Positions 17,594 through 24,830 of a stretch of DNA of 64,000 nt are shown one piece after another. The notes below the pieces were generated by a model. That model ran no database searches. It worked only from the letters and a program-made list of their open reading frames with translations, and was not told the DNA's origin. The position numbers and the translations under genes are program-made. Numbering within the stretch: the first letter of the stretch is position 1; each line of letters opens with the position of its first letter. The DNA comes from Phenylobacterium sp. GTDB taxonomy: Bacteria > Pseudomonadota > Alphaproteobacteria > Caulobacterales > Caulobacteraceae. The DNA is taken from NCBI RefSeq assembly GCF_004297125.1, contig NZ_SCVD01000024.1:62001-126000 (forward strand), in the 5' to 3' direction.

Positions 17594-17646
17594 TTGACAT
17601 TTCCCTGGGAATTTGAGAGAGTTCAGTCAGCGTTGATTACTGCGCC
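17588..17646 (+). repeat. Promoter-like repeat, copy A
   Basis: Shares TTGTTCTTGACA, a GGGAATTT-like segment and AGAGTTCAGTCAGCGTTGATT with copies at 27589, 28646 and 30166. Divergence among copies is not concentrated at third codon positions, so I treat it as a regulatory rather than coding repeat. This copy is the shortest. Confidence 0.75.
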
Positions 17647-17688
17647 TGCCGCTGCAGTTGGCGGGTTCGTTGGCGCAGATCCAGGCGG

Positions 17689-18261
17689 CTAGCGATCCGG
17701 CCGAGGCCGAGCATCTGCGGGACCTGGGGGACGACCTTTGGGCGCCGGCTTGGCGATGACATAGTCGGCGCGAAGGTCGCGCAGCGCATCGGCGCCGGCC
17801 CGGCGCAGAAGGTGGAACCTGAAGTTCCCCGGAGCGTCCCCATAGGCGACCACCTCGACCAGCGCGCCATCCGAGGGGCGCGCGAAGAGGAAGATGCAGT
17901 CGGTCATGCTGCAGAGGAAGCGCTCGGGGTAAAGGCGGCAGGCCCGTGGCTCGCTGCGGCAGTAGACGCCGCTGTGGTCCGGCCATTTCAGCAGGCCCGT
18001 GGCTCGCTGCGGCAGTAGACGCCGCTGTGGTCCGGCCATTTCAGGATGTGGATCGGCCGGTATCCCAACCGGATCAGGCTGGCCCGGACCTTGTCGTACG
18101 GCGCGTACAGCCGGAAGTTCGGCAGCGGGGCGTCGGCAGGCCAAGCGCGATCGGCCGCATGGCCCGCGGACGTCGCGGCGAACAGCAGGATGGCGCGGTT
18201 TGTGTGGTGTGTTCACCAGGCGTCCAAGAGTCTCTTGAAAGCGGCGCTGGGCCGCCTTCAC
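17689..18261 (-). pseudogene. Secreted-protein gene broken by an internal 53-bp duplication
   Basis: Removing one copy of the duplication at 17938-18043 joins two frames into one secreted protein. The upstream frame reads ILLFAATSAGHAADRAW (signal-peptide-like), then LPNFRLYAPYDKV and RPIHILKWPDHSGVYC; the downstream frame reads RLYPERFLCSMTDCIFLFARP and VVAYGDAPGNFRFHLLRRAG. As it stands, translation shifts frame at the duplication. Four cysteines suggest disulfides in the original product. No start codon is visible directly before the signal-like segment, so a second lesion may exist. The function of the intact gene is unknown. Confidence 0.65.
17938..18043. repeat. Tandem duplication, 2 x 53 bp
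   Basis: The unit beginning GCAGGCCCGTGGCTCGCTGC occurs twice in direct succession with no mismatch that I can see. 53 is not a multiple of three, so it shifts the reading frame of the surrounding minus-strand gene. The perfect identity indicates a recent event or an assembly artefact. Confidence 0.9.
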
Positions 18262-18365
18262 TCATAACCACATCAGTGGGTTCTGCGGCTCCAGCTAGAA
18301 CGGCGGCCCCAATCAGCTAGTACAACAGGCCCACGTTATTCCCTTTGATCGCTTCCGGACCGCGC

Positions 18366-18914
18366 TCAGATCGCCGACCGGGTCACCTCGATCATGAGCG
18401 GCATCTCAGGCCGTTCAACGCCCGCCGGGGCGGCGACAGAGACATGCACGGCACGCCATTCCGGCCCAAGCCGCTTGTGCCACCCGACGATATCGCTGCC
18501 ATCGACGCGCTGGCGAAAGTCGGGGGTTCCCAACGGCGCGCCCAGGACCTGGAGGTGCATCAGGTTGAGCGGGACCGTTGAAGATGGCCGACGAGCATAG
18601 ACACGGCAGTACGACGTTCCGCCCAGCCGACCCGCGGCGACGACCAAGTCCTGCCTCGGCGAAACGGCCACATCCGACCAGGCCACCATACCGTTTCCGA
18701 CGATCTGTTCAGGAACCTCGTGACGGCCAGCCAACGGCCAGTTCAACCCGCGCACCGCCTTGATGATTTGCCGATGAGATGACGGCGCGGTGCAGACGTG
18801 TTGAAGCGCACCTTCGGCCGTCGCGAAGGCGATCGGCGCGCTTGGCCGGCTGGGACCACTGGAACAGGCCGAGAGTGATCCCAGGATCAGGCAAAGCTGG
18901 ATTCCGCGAACCAT
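18366..18914 (-). CDS. Putative lipoprotein of unknown function
   Basis: 182 residues from the ATG at 18914. The N-terminus MVRGIQLCLILGSLSACSSG is a lipoprotein signal with lipobox LSAC, so the mature protein should be anchored through that cysteine in the envelope. The rest (HVCTAPSSHRQIIKAVRGL, SYCRVYARRP) matches nothing I know. The two mature-domain cysteines may pair. It is preceded by about 190 bp before the divergent antitoxin gene; no operon partners. Confidence 0.7.
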   Translation of the reverse strand: MVRGIQLCLILGSLSACSSGPSRPSAPIAFATAEGALQHVCTAPSSHRQIIKAVRGLNWPLAGRHEVPEQIVGNGMVAWSDVAVSPRQDLVVAAGRLGGTSYCRVYARRPSSTVPLNLMHLQVLGAPLGTPDFRQRVDGSDIVGWHKRLGPEWRAVHVSVAAPAGVERPEMPLMIEVTRSAI

Positions 18915-19100
18915 AGCGCCTCTCCGTATCGCCCGCTCAACACACGCTTTGGTTGAAGGTTGCCAGCGTCTGGCCACGCGGGCAACTCCCACAACGGGCA
19001 GCTAGCGGCCCCGGGTCTCCTGCGTCCGTCAGATTCCTTTGCCACACGCGGGGGCTAACATTTCGTCAAATGGTGCGTATATAGGCGTCAGGAGACGAAG

Positions 19101-19541
19101 ATGACGGATCATGCTTTTTCGGATGGCGGGGGTTCGGCCGGGCCCGGGGAGCTGCAGACGTTCGCCGGGGAGGCGGATCGGGAGCGGCTGTCGGGGGCGG
19201 CGGTGCGGGCGTACCGGGCGCTGGCGGAGCGGTGGGGGCTGTCGAACGGGGAGGCCGCCGCGCTGCTGGGAGTCTCGGCCAGCACCTGGGACCGGATCAA
19301 GCGCGGGACGTGGGACCAGGCGCTGAGCCAGGACCAGCTGACGCGGGTTTCGGCGGTGGTGGGGGTGTTCAAGGGCCTCAGCCTGCTGTTCGCGGATGGG
19401 GCGGCCGATCGCTGGCCCAGGCTGTCCAACACCGGGCCGCTGTTCGAGCGGCGCACGCCGATCGAGGCGATGATCGCCGGCGGGATCCCGCGGATGATCG
19501 AGGTGCGCCGCTACGTCGATGCGGTGCGAGGGGGTCTCTAG
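19101..19541 (+). CDS. Antitoxin of RES-Xre system (Xre-like HTH plus MbcA/ParS domain)
   Basis: 146 residues. The HTH occupies about 35-75 (ALAERWGLSNGEAAALLGVSASTWDRIKRG). The C-terminal half (VVGVFKGLSLLF ... RTPIEAMIAGGIPRMIEVRRYVDAVRG) is the MbcA/ParS/Xre toxin-binding domain. It neutralises the RES toxin encoded 3 bp downstream and probably represses its own promoter. The ATG at 19101 is preceded by AGGAGACGAAG. Confidence 0.92.
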   Translation: MTDHAFSDGGGSAGPGELQTFAGEADRERLSGAAVRAYRALAERWGLSNGEAAALLGVSASTWDRIKRGTWDQALSQDQLTRVSAVVGVFKGLSLLFADGAADRWPRLSNTGPLFERRTPIEAMIAGGIPRMIEVRRYVDAVRGGL

Positions 19542-19544
19542 GCC

Positions 19545-20237
19545 TTGGCCCTGGAGATAGATGGCCTGCCCGTCGTGCGGGAGGCGTTCGCGCGGACGGT
19601 GCGGCTGGTCTCGACCGCCGACCGGCGGCCCTCGGTGCTGCGCGCGCTGGTGGACGAGGACGACCTGGCCGCCCTGGCCGAGATCGAGGGGGCGACCAGC
19701 GCGCGGCTGATGGCGCAGGATCATGGGCTGGAGAGCGTGGGGGTGGGCGAGCTGGTGTTCGGCGTGCCGCACGCGCGGTTCATCAACGCCGCCTTCGCCT
19801 ATTCCCGGCCGCGGGAGCTCAACCGGTTCAACGGGCCGGGGCGCGGGGCCTGGTACGCGGCGCTGGACGTGGAGACCTGCCTGGCCGAGGTGGCCTTCCA
19901 CATGGCCGACTTCCTGGGCCGGACCGGCGAGTACCGGGCGGTGGTGGAATATGTGGAGCTGCACGCCAGCCTGGCGGGCGAGTTCCTGGACCTGCGCGAG
20001 GCGGCCGACCACGCTTGCCTGAGGCCCGACCCGGCGGCGGCCTATCCGGCCGGCAACGCGCTGGCCGAGGCGGTGCGGGCGCGGGGGCTGAACGGGATCA
20101 TCTATCCGTCCGTGCGCCACGCGGGCGGGACGTGCGTCGCCGCGTTGTGGCCGCACGCGGTTCAGTCGGTGGCGCCGGGCGCCTACTGGCGGATGGAATG
20201 GGCGGGGACGCCGACGCCGACGGTGGAGCGAGGGTGA
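19545..20237 (+). CDS. RES-domain toxin (NAD+-degrading)
   Basis: 230 residues starting at TTG 19545, immediately after the antitoxin stop. The RES fold shows the conserved RFNGPGRGAWYAALDVETCLAE, with the arginine/tyrosine and the glutamate of the active site, and a later VRARGLNGIIYPSVRH containing the conserved serine. Characterised members degrade NAD+ (phosphorylase or glycohydrolase activity), stopping growth until the antitoxin is restored. The pair is a stability or anti-phage module inside the phage-related region. Confidence 0.92.
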   Translation: MALEIDGLPVVREAFARTVRLVSTADRRPSVLRALVDEDDLAALAEIEGATSARLMAQDHGLESVGVGELVFGVPHARFINAAFAYSRPRELNRFNGPGRGAWYAALDVETCLAEVAFHMADFLGRTGEYRAVVEYVELHASLAGEFLDLREAADHACLRPDPAAAYPAGNALAEAVRARGLNGIIYPSVRHAGGTCVAALWPHAVQSVAPGAYWRMEWAGTPTPTVERG

Positions 20238-20305
20238 GATACCCCGCGCCGGCGCCACGGCCGATCGGATAGCGCCGGGGCGGAGGATCGGGCGTAGGGT
20301 GCGGA

Positions 20306-20488
20306 ATGGACGAAGCGCACTGCCCAAGCTGCAAGAAGCCCATCCACAAGGTGCGGCCGGTCCGGATCCCGACGGACACCGACGATCGGGCCCGGCCGGG
20401 ACGGACCCCGGACGCGATCGGCTTCATCTGTTCCCAATGCGGGGTGCTGCTACCGCTGGTGTCGCGCAGCGACCGGGACGACATCTAG
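20306..20488 (+). CDS. Small zinc-ribbon protein
   Basis: 60 residues with two knuckles, CPSCKK near the N-terminus and CSQCGV near residue 43, consistent with one bound zinc. ATG at 20306. No partner or function is evident. The cysteine spacing argues for a real protein rather than a chance frame. Confidence 0.65.
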   Translation: MDEAHCPSCKKPIHKVRPVRIPTDTDDRARPGRTPDAIGFICSQCGVLLPLVSRSDRDDI

Positions 20489-20491
20489 GCC

Positions 20492-20677
20492 CTAGAGCCG
20501 ATAGTCCGCGCCGGGATCGCCTCCGCCGTTGTCAGCGGCGTCGCGCACCTCAACGGCGCGATTGTGCCAGTGCATGGCCTCGTCGATGAGGCGCGAGCGG
20601 TCGCGCATGTTGTCGGCGGCGGCGGCCAGGCGGAGCAGGGCTTCGGCCTGGCGGCGATAGTCATCCTCGGACGGCAT
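20492..20677 (-). CDS. Small hypothetical helical protein
   Basis: 61 residues, MPSEDDYRRQAEALLRLAAA and so on, predicted as two amphipathic helices. It converges with the zinc-ribbon gene (3-bp gap). Unrecognised, but similar short proteins of this pattern occur in alphaproteobacteria and the codon use is normal for the region. Confidence 0.6.
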   Translation of the reverse strand: MPSEDDYRRQAEALLRLAAAADNMRDRSRLIDEAMHWHNRAVEVRDAADNGGGDPGADYRL

Positions 20678-20842
20678 TCAAGCTCACTCCCCAAGGTGGC
20701 GCCGCAACGGTGAGATCAGGCGGCGTGTCCGACTGTACGCGCCGCGCCGAGGCGCGGACGCAGGCCAGGGAGCCGGCGAATCGCGACCGCTTTGTGGCGG
20801 CGCGGCCGGCCGGAAAGTTCAAATCAAACAAGGAGCTTAGCC

Positions 20843-21367
20843 ATGGTTGAGAAGCCACAGGCCGCGCCGCGGCGCGCCCAGCGGGCGCCGCGAACGAAGA
20901 CGCCCGACAAGCACGGGCGGGTGACCTATATCCGCTATTGCCCGGCGGTCGTTCGCAGGGTCTGCGAGCGGCTGGCGATGGGCGAGAGCGTGTTCCAGCT
21001 GGGCAACGCCGAGGACATGCCGGCGACCTCGACGATCTACGCCTGGCAGCGCCGCCACCCCGAATTCGCCGAGGCGGTGGCGCAGGCGCGGGAGGCGGGC
21101 GCCGACTACCTGGCCGGCCGGGCGCTGGAGGTGGCGGCCGCCTCCACCAAGGAGACGGTGCAGCAGGACCGCCTGCACGTGCAGACCCTGATGAAGCACG
21201 CCGCGCTGAAGGCGCCGCGGACCTGGGGCGGCAAGGCCGACCGAGGGGCCAAAGAGGCCAGGCCGGCGCAGATGGAGGTGATCTTCCGCGTTCGCCACTT
21301 CGAGAAGGTGATCGGGCCGGACGGCAAGGCCTTCGTCCGCGAGATCAAGCCGGAGGGCGAGGCGTGA
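20843..21367 (+). CDS. Phage terminase small subunit
   Basis: 174 residues from the ATG at 20843 with AAGGAG 8 nt upstream. The N-terminal half has a DNA-binding helix-turn-helix pattern (VCERLAMGESVFQL ... TSTIYAWQRRHPEFAEAVAQAR) typical of TerS, which recognises the packaging site and hands DNA to the motor. Helical multimerisation segments follow. It overlaps the large-subunit start (GTGA at 21364), the usual terS-terL coupling, which supports the call. Confidence 0.82.
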   Translation: MVEKPQAAPRRAQRAPRTKTPDKHGRVTYIRYCPAVVRRVCERLAMGESVFQLGNAEDMPATSTIYAWQRRHPEFAEAVAQAREAGADYLAGRALEVAAASTKETVQQDRLHVQTLMKHAALKAPRTWGGKADRGAKEARPAQMEVIFRVRHFEKVIGPDGKAFVREIKPEGEA

Positions 21368-22770
21368 GCAAGCCGGCGGCGAAAGGCGACGGACGCAAGA
21401 CGGCTGCGGCCGTGGAGGCGGAGGCTCCGGTCAAGATCCAGGTCGTGCATGACCTGCCGATGAAATGGGACCCGAGGCCCTACCAGGTGGACCTGTGGGA
21501 GGCGCTGCTGGGCGGGGCCAAGCGGGCCGACGTGGTGGCCCACCGGCGCTGGGGCAAGGACGAGGTGGCGCTGCACTGGGCCGCGGCGGCGGCGTGGAAA
21601 CGGCCGGGCGGCTATTGGCACATGCTGCCCGAGGCTGCGCAGGGGCGGAAGGTGATCTGGGACGCGGTGAACCCGCACACCGGCAAGCGGCGCATCGAGG
21701 AGGCGTTCCCGGCCGAGATGAAGCCGACGTTCAACGAGAGCGAGATGCGGGTGGTGCTGGGCAACGGCTCGACGTGGCAGGTGCTGGGCTCGGACAACTA
21801 CGACCGGCTGATGGGCGCCTCGGCGGCGGGGGTGGTGATGTCGGAATGGTCGCTGGCGCGGCCGGAGGCCTGGGCGCAGATCCGGCCGATCCTGCTGGAG
21901 AACGACGGCTGGGCGCTGTTCCTGTGGACGCCGCGCGGGCGCAACCACGCGGCCCGCGCCTTCGAGAGCCGGCGGGTCGATCCGGAGTGGTTCTGCCTGA
22001 AGAGCCCGGCGACCGAGACCGACGTGTTCACGCCCGAGCAGCTGGAACGGGAGAAGCGCGAACTGGTCGCCGAGCTGGGCAGCACGGAGGAGGGCGAGGC
22101 GCGGTTCGCCAGCGAGTACCTGGTGGACTTCGACGCCGCGGCGCCCGGGACCTACTACGCCAGCCTGCTGGCCGAGGCCGAGCGGGCGGGGCGCGTGGGG
22201 CGCGTGCCGGCGGACCCATCGCTGCGCGTGGACACCGCCTGGGACCTGGGGATCGACGACTACACGGCGGTCTGGTTCTTCCAGCAGGCCGGGCGCGAGG
22301 TGCGGGTGATCGACTATTACGAGACCAGCGGGCAGGGGCTGGACGCGGTGGTGCGCGAGGCGATCGGCGGCCGGCCCTACCTGTGGGGCGCCCACCACCT
22401 GCCGCACGACGTGATGGTGCGCGAGCTGGCGAGCGGCCGGTCGCGGTACGATACGCTGGAGTCGCTGGGCGTGCGCGGCATCAGCGTGGGGACGGCGACG
22501 GACCCGGAGGAGCGGGTGAACGCCGCGCGCCTGATGATCCCGATGTGCTGGTTCGACGCCGAGCGGTGCGCCGGCGGGCTCGCGCGCCTGCGGGCCTATC
22601 GCAAGCGGTGGAACCGGGCGACGCACAGCTATGCCGGTCCGCTGCACGACCAGGCCAGCCACGGCGCCGACGCCTTCGGAGAGTTCGCGCTGAACCGGCG
22701 CGGCGGGGCCGAGGCGCAGCCCCGGCCGGCGCCGCGGACCGTGGGCGGCGGGCTGTCCTGGATGGCGTGA
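21364..22770 (+). CDS. Phage terminase large subunit
   Basis: 468 residues, GTG start at 21364. The N-terminal ATPase has a P-loop variant, VVAHRRWGKDEVAL, then the Walker B-like GVVMSEWSLARPEAW and a coupling motif around LFLWTPRGRNH. The C-terminal nuclease (RNase H fold) shows VDTAWDLGIDDYTAVWFF with the first metal-binding aspartate and HDQASHGADAFGEFAL with the last. This is the DNA-packaging motor and headful nuclease. Unusually, the gene is separated from the portal gene by about 7.5 kb, which includes ordinary bacterial genes. Confidence 0.93.
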   Translation: MSKPAAKGDGRKTAAAVEAEAPVKIQVVHDLPMKWDPRPYQVDLWEALLGGAKRADVVAHRRWGKDEVALHWAAAAAWKRPGGYWHMLPEAAQGRKVIWDAVNPHTGKRRIEEAFPAEMKPTFNESEMRVVLGNGSTWQVLGSDNYDRLMGASAAGVVMSEWSLARPEAWAQIRPILLENDGWALFLWTPRGRNHAARAFESRRVDPEWFCLKSPATETDVFTPEQLEREKRELVAELGSTEEGEARFASEYLVDFDAAAPGTYYASLLAEAERAGRVGRVPADPSLRVDTAWDLGIDDYTAVWFFQQAGREVRVIDYYETSGQGLDAVVREAIGGRPYLWGAHHLPHDVMVRELASGRSRYDTLESLGVRGISVGTATDPEERVNAARLMIPMCWFDAERCAGGLARLRAYRKRWNRATHSYAGPLHDQASHGADAFGEFALNRRGGAEAQPRPAPRTVGGGLSWMA

Positions 22771-22812
22771 TAACGGCGGTCGACATTAATCCTCCTTGCT
22801 TAAGCGCCGTTA
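22771..22812. repeat. 8-bp inverted repeat right after terL
   Basis: TAACGGCG (22771-22778) pairs with CGCCGTTA (22805-22812) across 26 nt, starting at the base after the terL stop. No T-run follows. It marks the edge between phage genes and the following bacterial block. Confidence 0.4.
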
Positions 22813-22868
22813 AGCACATTGATATAAAAGGGAAATGTCGGGGGACGCGTGAGCCGCAGGAGGCCGCG

Positions 22869-22991
22869 ATGCCCGAGCCTTTGCGCCAACTGGTCGAACT
22901 GATCGAGGCCCGTCCGCTGGAGAGCATGGGGGGCTTCATGGCCACCTTCCTCTATCTGCGCCTGATGCTGTCGGGGCCGCGCCTGCACTGA
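22869..22991 (+). CDS. Small hypothetical protein, 40 aa
   Basis: MPEPLRQLVELIEARPLESM then a hydrophobic stretch GGFMATFLYLRLML. The ATG is preceded by AGGAGG at good spacing and by an AT-rich promoter-like stretch (TTGATATAAAAGG), so translation is credible. A short amphipathic helix followed by one possible membrane helix. Function unknown. Confidence 0.5.
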   Translation: MPEPLRQLVELIEARPLESMGGFMATFLYLRLMLSGPRLH

Positions 22992-23051
22992 AGCTGCAAC
23001 TTCCTGCCTCGCTCCGCATTGCCCCTGCACGCGAATGGAGGACATGCGAAC

Positions 23052-23309
23052 ATGAGTGGAGTGGGAATTATCGGCGCGATCCTGATCGGCATCCTGGCCG
23101 GCTGGATCGCAGAGCAGGTGATGGGCCGCAGGCATGGCCTGATCACCAATCTGATCGTCGGCGTCGTCGGCGCCTTCCTGGGCAGCTTCATCGCCACTTC
23201 GTTGGGGATCGGCACGGGCGCGGGCGTCATCCCGAGCCTGCTGGTGGCCACGGCGGGCGCGATCCTGCTGCTGTTCATCGTCGGCCTGTTCCGGCGCCGC
23301 AGCGTCTAG
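23052..23309 (+). CDS. GlsB/YeaQ/YmgE-family stress-response membrane protein
   Basis: 85 residues with three membrane spans: MSGVGIIGAILIGILAGWIA, LITNLIVGVVGAFLGSFIAT and GVIPSLLVATAGAILLLFIV. The glycine-rich pattern GILAGWIAEQVMG and VGVVGAFLGS identifies the 'transglycosylase-associated' family. These inner-membrane proteins accumulate in stress; the molecular role is not known. ATG at 23052. Confidence 0.9.
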   Translation: MSGVGIIGAILIGILAGWIAEQVMGRRHGLITNLIVGVVGAFLGSFIATSLGIGTGAGVIPSLLVATAGAILLLFIVGLFRRRSV

Positions 23310-23334
23310 CGGACCCAGGCCCGCGTCGCGGCGG

Positions 23335-23380
23335 TTGACAGTCGTTGTTACAGCTGTAGTCTGAAATTGCTACATCTGTA
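23335..23380 (+). promoter_or_regulatory. Promoter with two BlaI-type operators
   Basis: TTGACA (23335-23340) and TAGTCT (23357-23362) are spaced 16 bp. TACAGCTGTA (23349-23358) overlaps the -10 region, and TACATCTGTA (23371-23380) follows with centres 22 bp apart, that is two helical turns. TACA-NN-TGTA is the half-site arrangement bound by BlaI/MecI repressors. The BlaI-like gene lies second in the operon driven from here, implying autoregulation. Confidence 0.75.
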
Positions 23381-23401
23381 ATAACGAATTGGGAGGCCGC
23401 G

Positions 23402-23929
23402 ATGCGGGCAATGGGACGAAGCCTGGTTCTGGGGATCGGGACGGCGCTGGCGGCGAGCGCCGGGCTGGCCGCGGAGGCGACCTATGTCACCGGGCCGGTG
23501 GCCAAGCCGGTCTATACGCTGGTTCCCGTGGCGGAGCGGCTGACCGTGGGCGACGTGTTCGCGAACGCCGCGCCGGAAATGAAGCTGGTGATGGCGCTGC
23601 TGATCATCGGCACGGTCGCCGCGGTGGCCGTCTGGGCCCTGAGCCTGGGCAAGGTGGGCAAGGCCGACGCCAAGGGCCTGGCCACGGCGCTGGGCCGCCT
23701 GCGGATCGTGCGCTCGGCCGGCGTGCCGCTGGGCTCGCTGGGTGCGGCCTATGTGCTGTTCTCGAGCTTCCTGGCCATATCGAACGTGCGGCCGGCGCCC
23801 AGCCTGTCGGTGGTGGCTCCGGGGGTGGCCGAAGGGGCGCTGGCGATCATGCTGGGCCTGCTGGCGACGACGGTTGCGGTGATCTGCGAGCGGCACCTGG
23901 AAGGCCGGATCCGCCGCGCGGCGGCCTGA
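23402..23929 (+). CDS. ExbB/TolQ/MotA-like membrane protein
   Basis: 175 residues: signal-like N-terminus (LVLGIGTALAASAGLAAEA), a membrane span near 62-82, another near 118-130, and a third with SVVAPGVAEGALAIMLGLLA. That last segment is recognisably the ExbB/TolQ motif (compare APGIAEALLATGLGLFA in the true ExbB at 58.5 kb), but the protein is shorter and divergent. It may be a proton-channel subunit with altered partner, controlled by the BlaI-like repressor just downstream. No ExbD partner is adjacent. Confidence 0.65.
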   Translation: MRAMGRSLVLGIGTALAASAGLAAEATYVTGPVAKPVYTLVPVAERLTVGDVFANAAPEMKLVMALLIIGTVAAVAVWALSLGKVGKADAKGLATALGRLRIVRSAGVPLGSLGAAYVLFSSFLAISNVRPAPSLSVVAPGVAEGALAIMLGLLATTVAVICERHLEGRIRRAAA

Positions 23930-23934
23930 CGGCC

Positions 23935-24333
23935 GTGGCGGACCTGAAGATCTCCGAAGCCGAGAGCCAGGTGATGGCGGCGGTCTGGGCCGGGGCGGAC
24001 GCGGGGAACGGCGGGGCCGGGGTCGAACAGATCCTGGCCGGGCCGGGCGCCGCCAACGCCTGGGGCGAGGCCACCGTCAGGACCCTGATCCACCGGCTGA
24101 TCCGCAAGGGCGCGCTGAGGTCGGAGCGGCGCGGCGCGACGGTGGTCTATGCGCCGCTCGTGAGCCGCGAAGCCTGGGTGACCTCGGAGAGCCAGGGGCT
24201 GCTCGACCGGCTGTTCGGCGGCCAGCTGGCGCCGCTGGTGGCGCATTTCACCAAGGAGCGGGCGATGGCGCCGGAGGACCTGGCGCGGCTGCGCCGGCTG
24301 GTGGCGGACCTGGACGCCGACGAAGACGACTAA
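23935..24333 (+). CDS. BlaI/MecI/CopY-family transcriptional repressor
   Basis: 132 residues, GTG start 6 bp after the preceding stop. Winged-helix N-terminus: ISEAESQVMAAVWAG, then WGEATVRTLIHRLIRKGAL (recognition helix) and RSERRGATVVYAPLVSREAW (wing). The C-terminal half is the dimerisation helix pair. In the family the repressor leaves DNA when cleaved by a BlaR1-type protease; no blaR1 is visible here. Two matching operators precede the operon, so the target is its own promoter. Confidence 0.9.
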   Translation: MADLKISEAESQVMAAVWAGADAGNGGAGVEQILAGPGAANAWGEATVRTLIHRLIRKGALRSERRGATVVYAPLVSREAWVTSESQGLLDRLFGGQLAPLVAHFTKERAMAPEDLARLRRLVADLDADEDD

Positions 24334-24371
24334 GCGGCGCCACGGATCGGCCTCCTGCGCGTTCAGCGGCC

Positions 24372-24830
24372 ATGAGCATCGACAAGGCCTTCGCCAGCTT
24401 CGCCAACAAGACCGCCAAGGTCACGGGCAGTCCCTGGACCTTCGGGGCGTGCCTGGCCGTGGTCATCCTGTGGGCGGTGAGCGGCCCGGCGTTCAAGTTC
24501 TCGGAGACCTGGCAGCTGGTGATCAACACCGGCACGACCATCGTCACCTTCCTGATGGTGTTCCTGATCCAGAACACCCAGAACCGGGACGGGGCGGCGA
24601 TCCAGGCGAAGCTGGACGACCTGATCCTGACCTCGGCGGCGGAGAACGACTTCATCGGCATCGAGAAGCTGACGGAGAAGGAGCTGAAGGCGCTGCACGA
24701 CCGCTGCGTCGAGCGGGCGCAGGCCCACGAGAAGCTCCACGCCAAGGTGACCGAGGAGATGGAGAGCCGCGCGCGCAAGCGGAAGCCACGATCGGTGGCC
24801 CGCAAGCCCGCCGCCCGGAAGGCCGCCTAG
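24372..24830 (+). CDS. Low-affinity iron permease family protein
   Basis: 152 residues. Two membrane spans (FGACLAVVILWAVSGPAF and INTGTTIVTFLMVFLIQ) followed by the family signature FLIQNTQNRDGAAIQAKLDDLI. A cytoplasmic, lysine-rich coiled-coil tail ends the protein. The domain is named after yeast Fet4; in bacteria its transport role is not established. It converges with the histidine kinase gene, overlapping by 4 bp. Confidence 0.88.
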   Translation: MSIDKAFASFANKTAKVTGSPWTFGACLAVVILWAVSGPAFKFSETWQLVINTGTTIVTFLMVFLIQNTQNRDGAAIQAKLDDLILTSAAENDFIGIEKLTEKELKALHDRCVERAQAHEKLHAKVTEEMESRARKRKPRSVARKPAARKAA

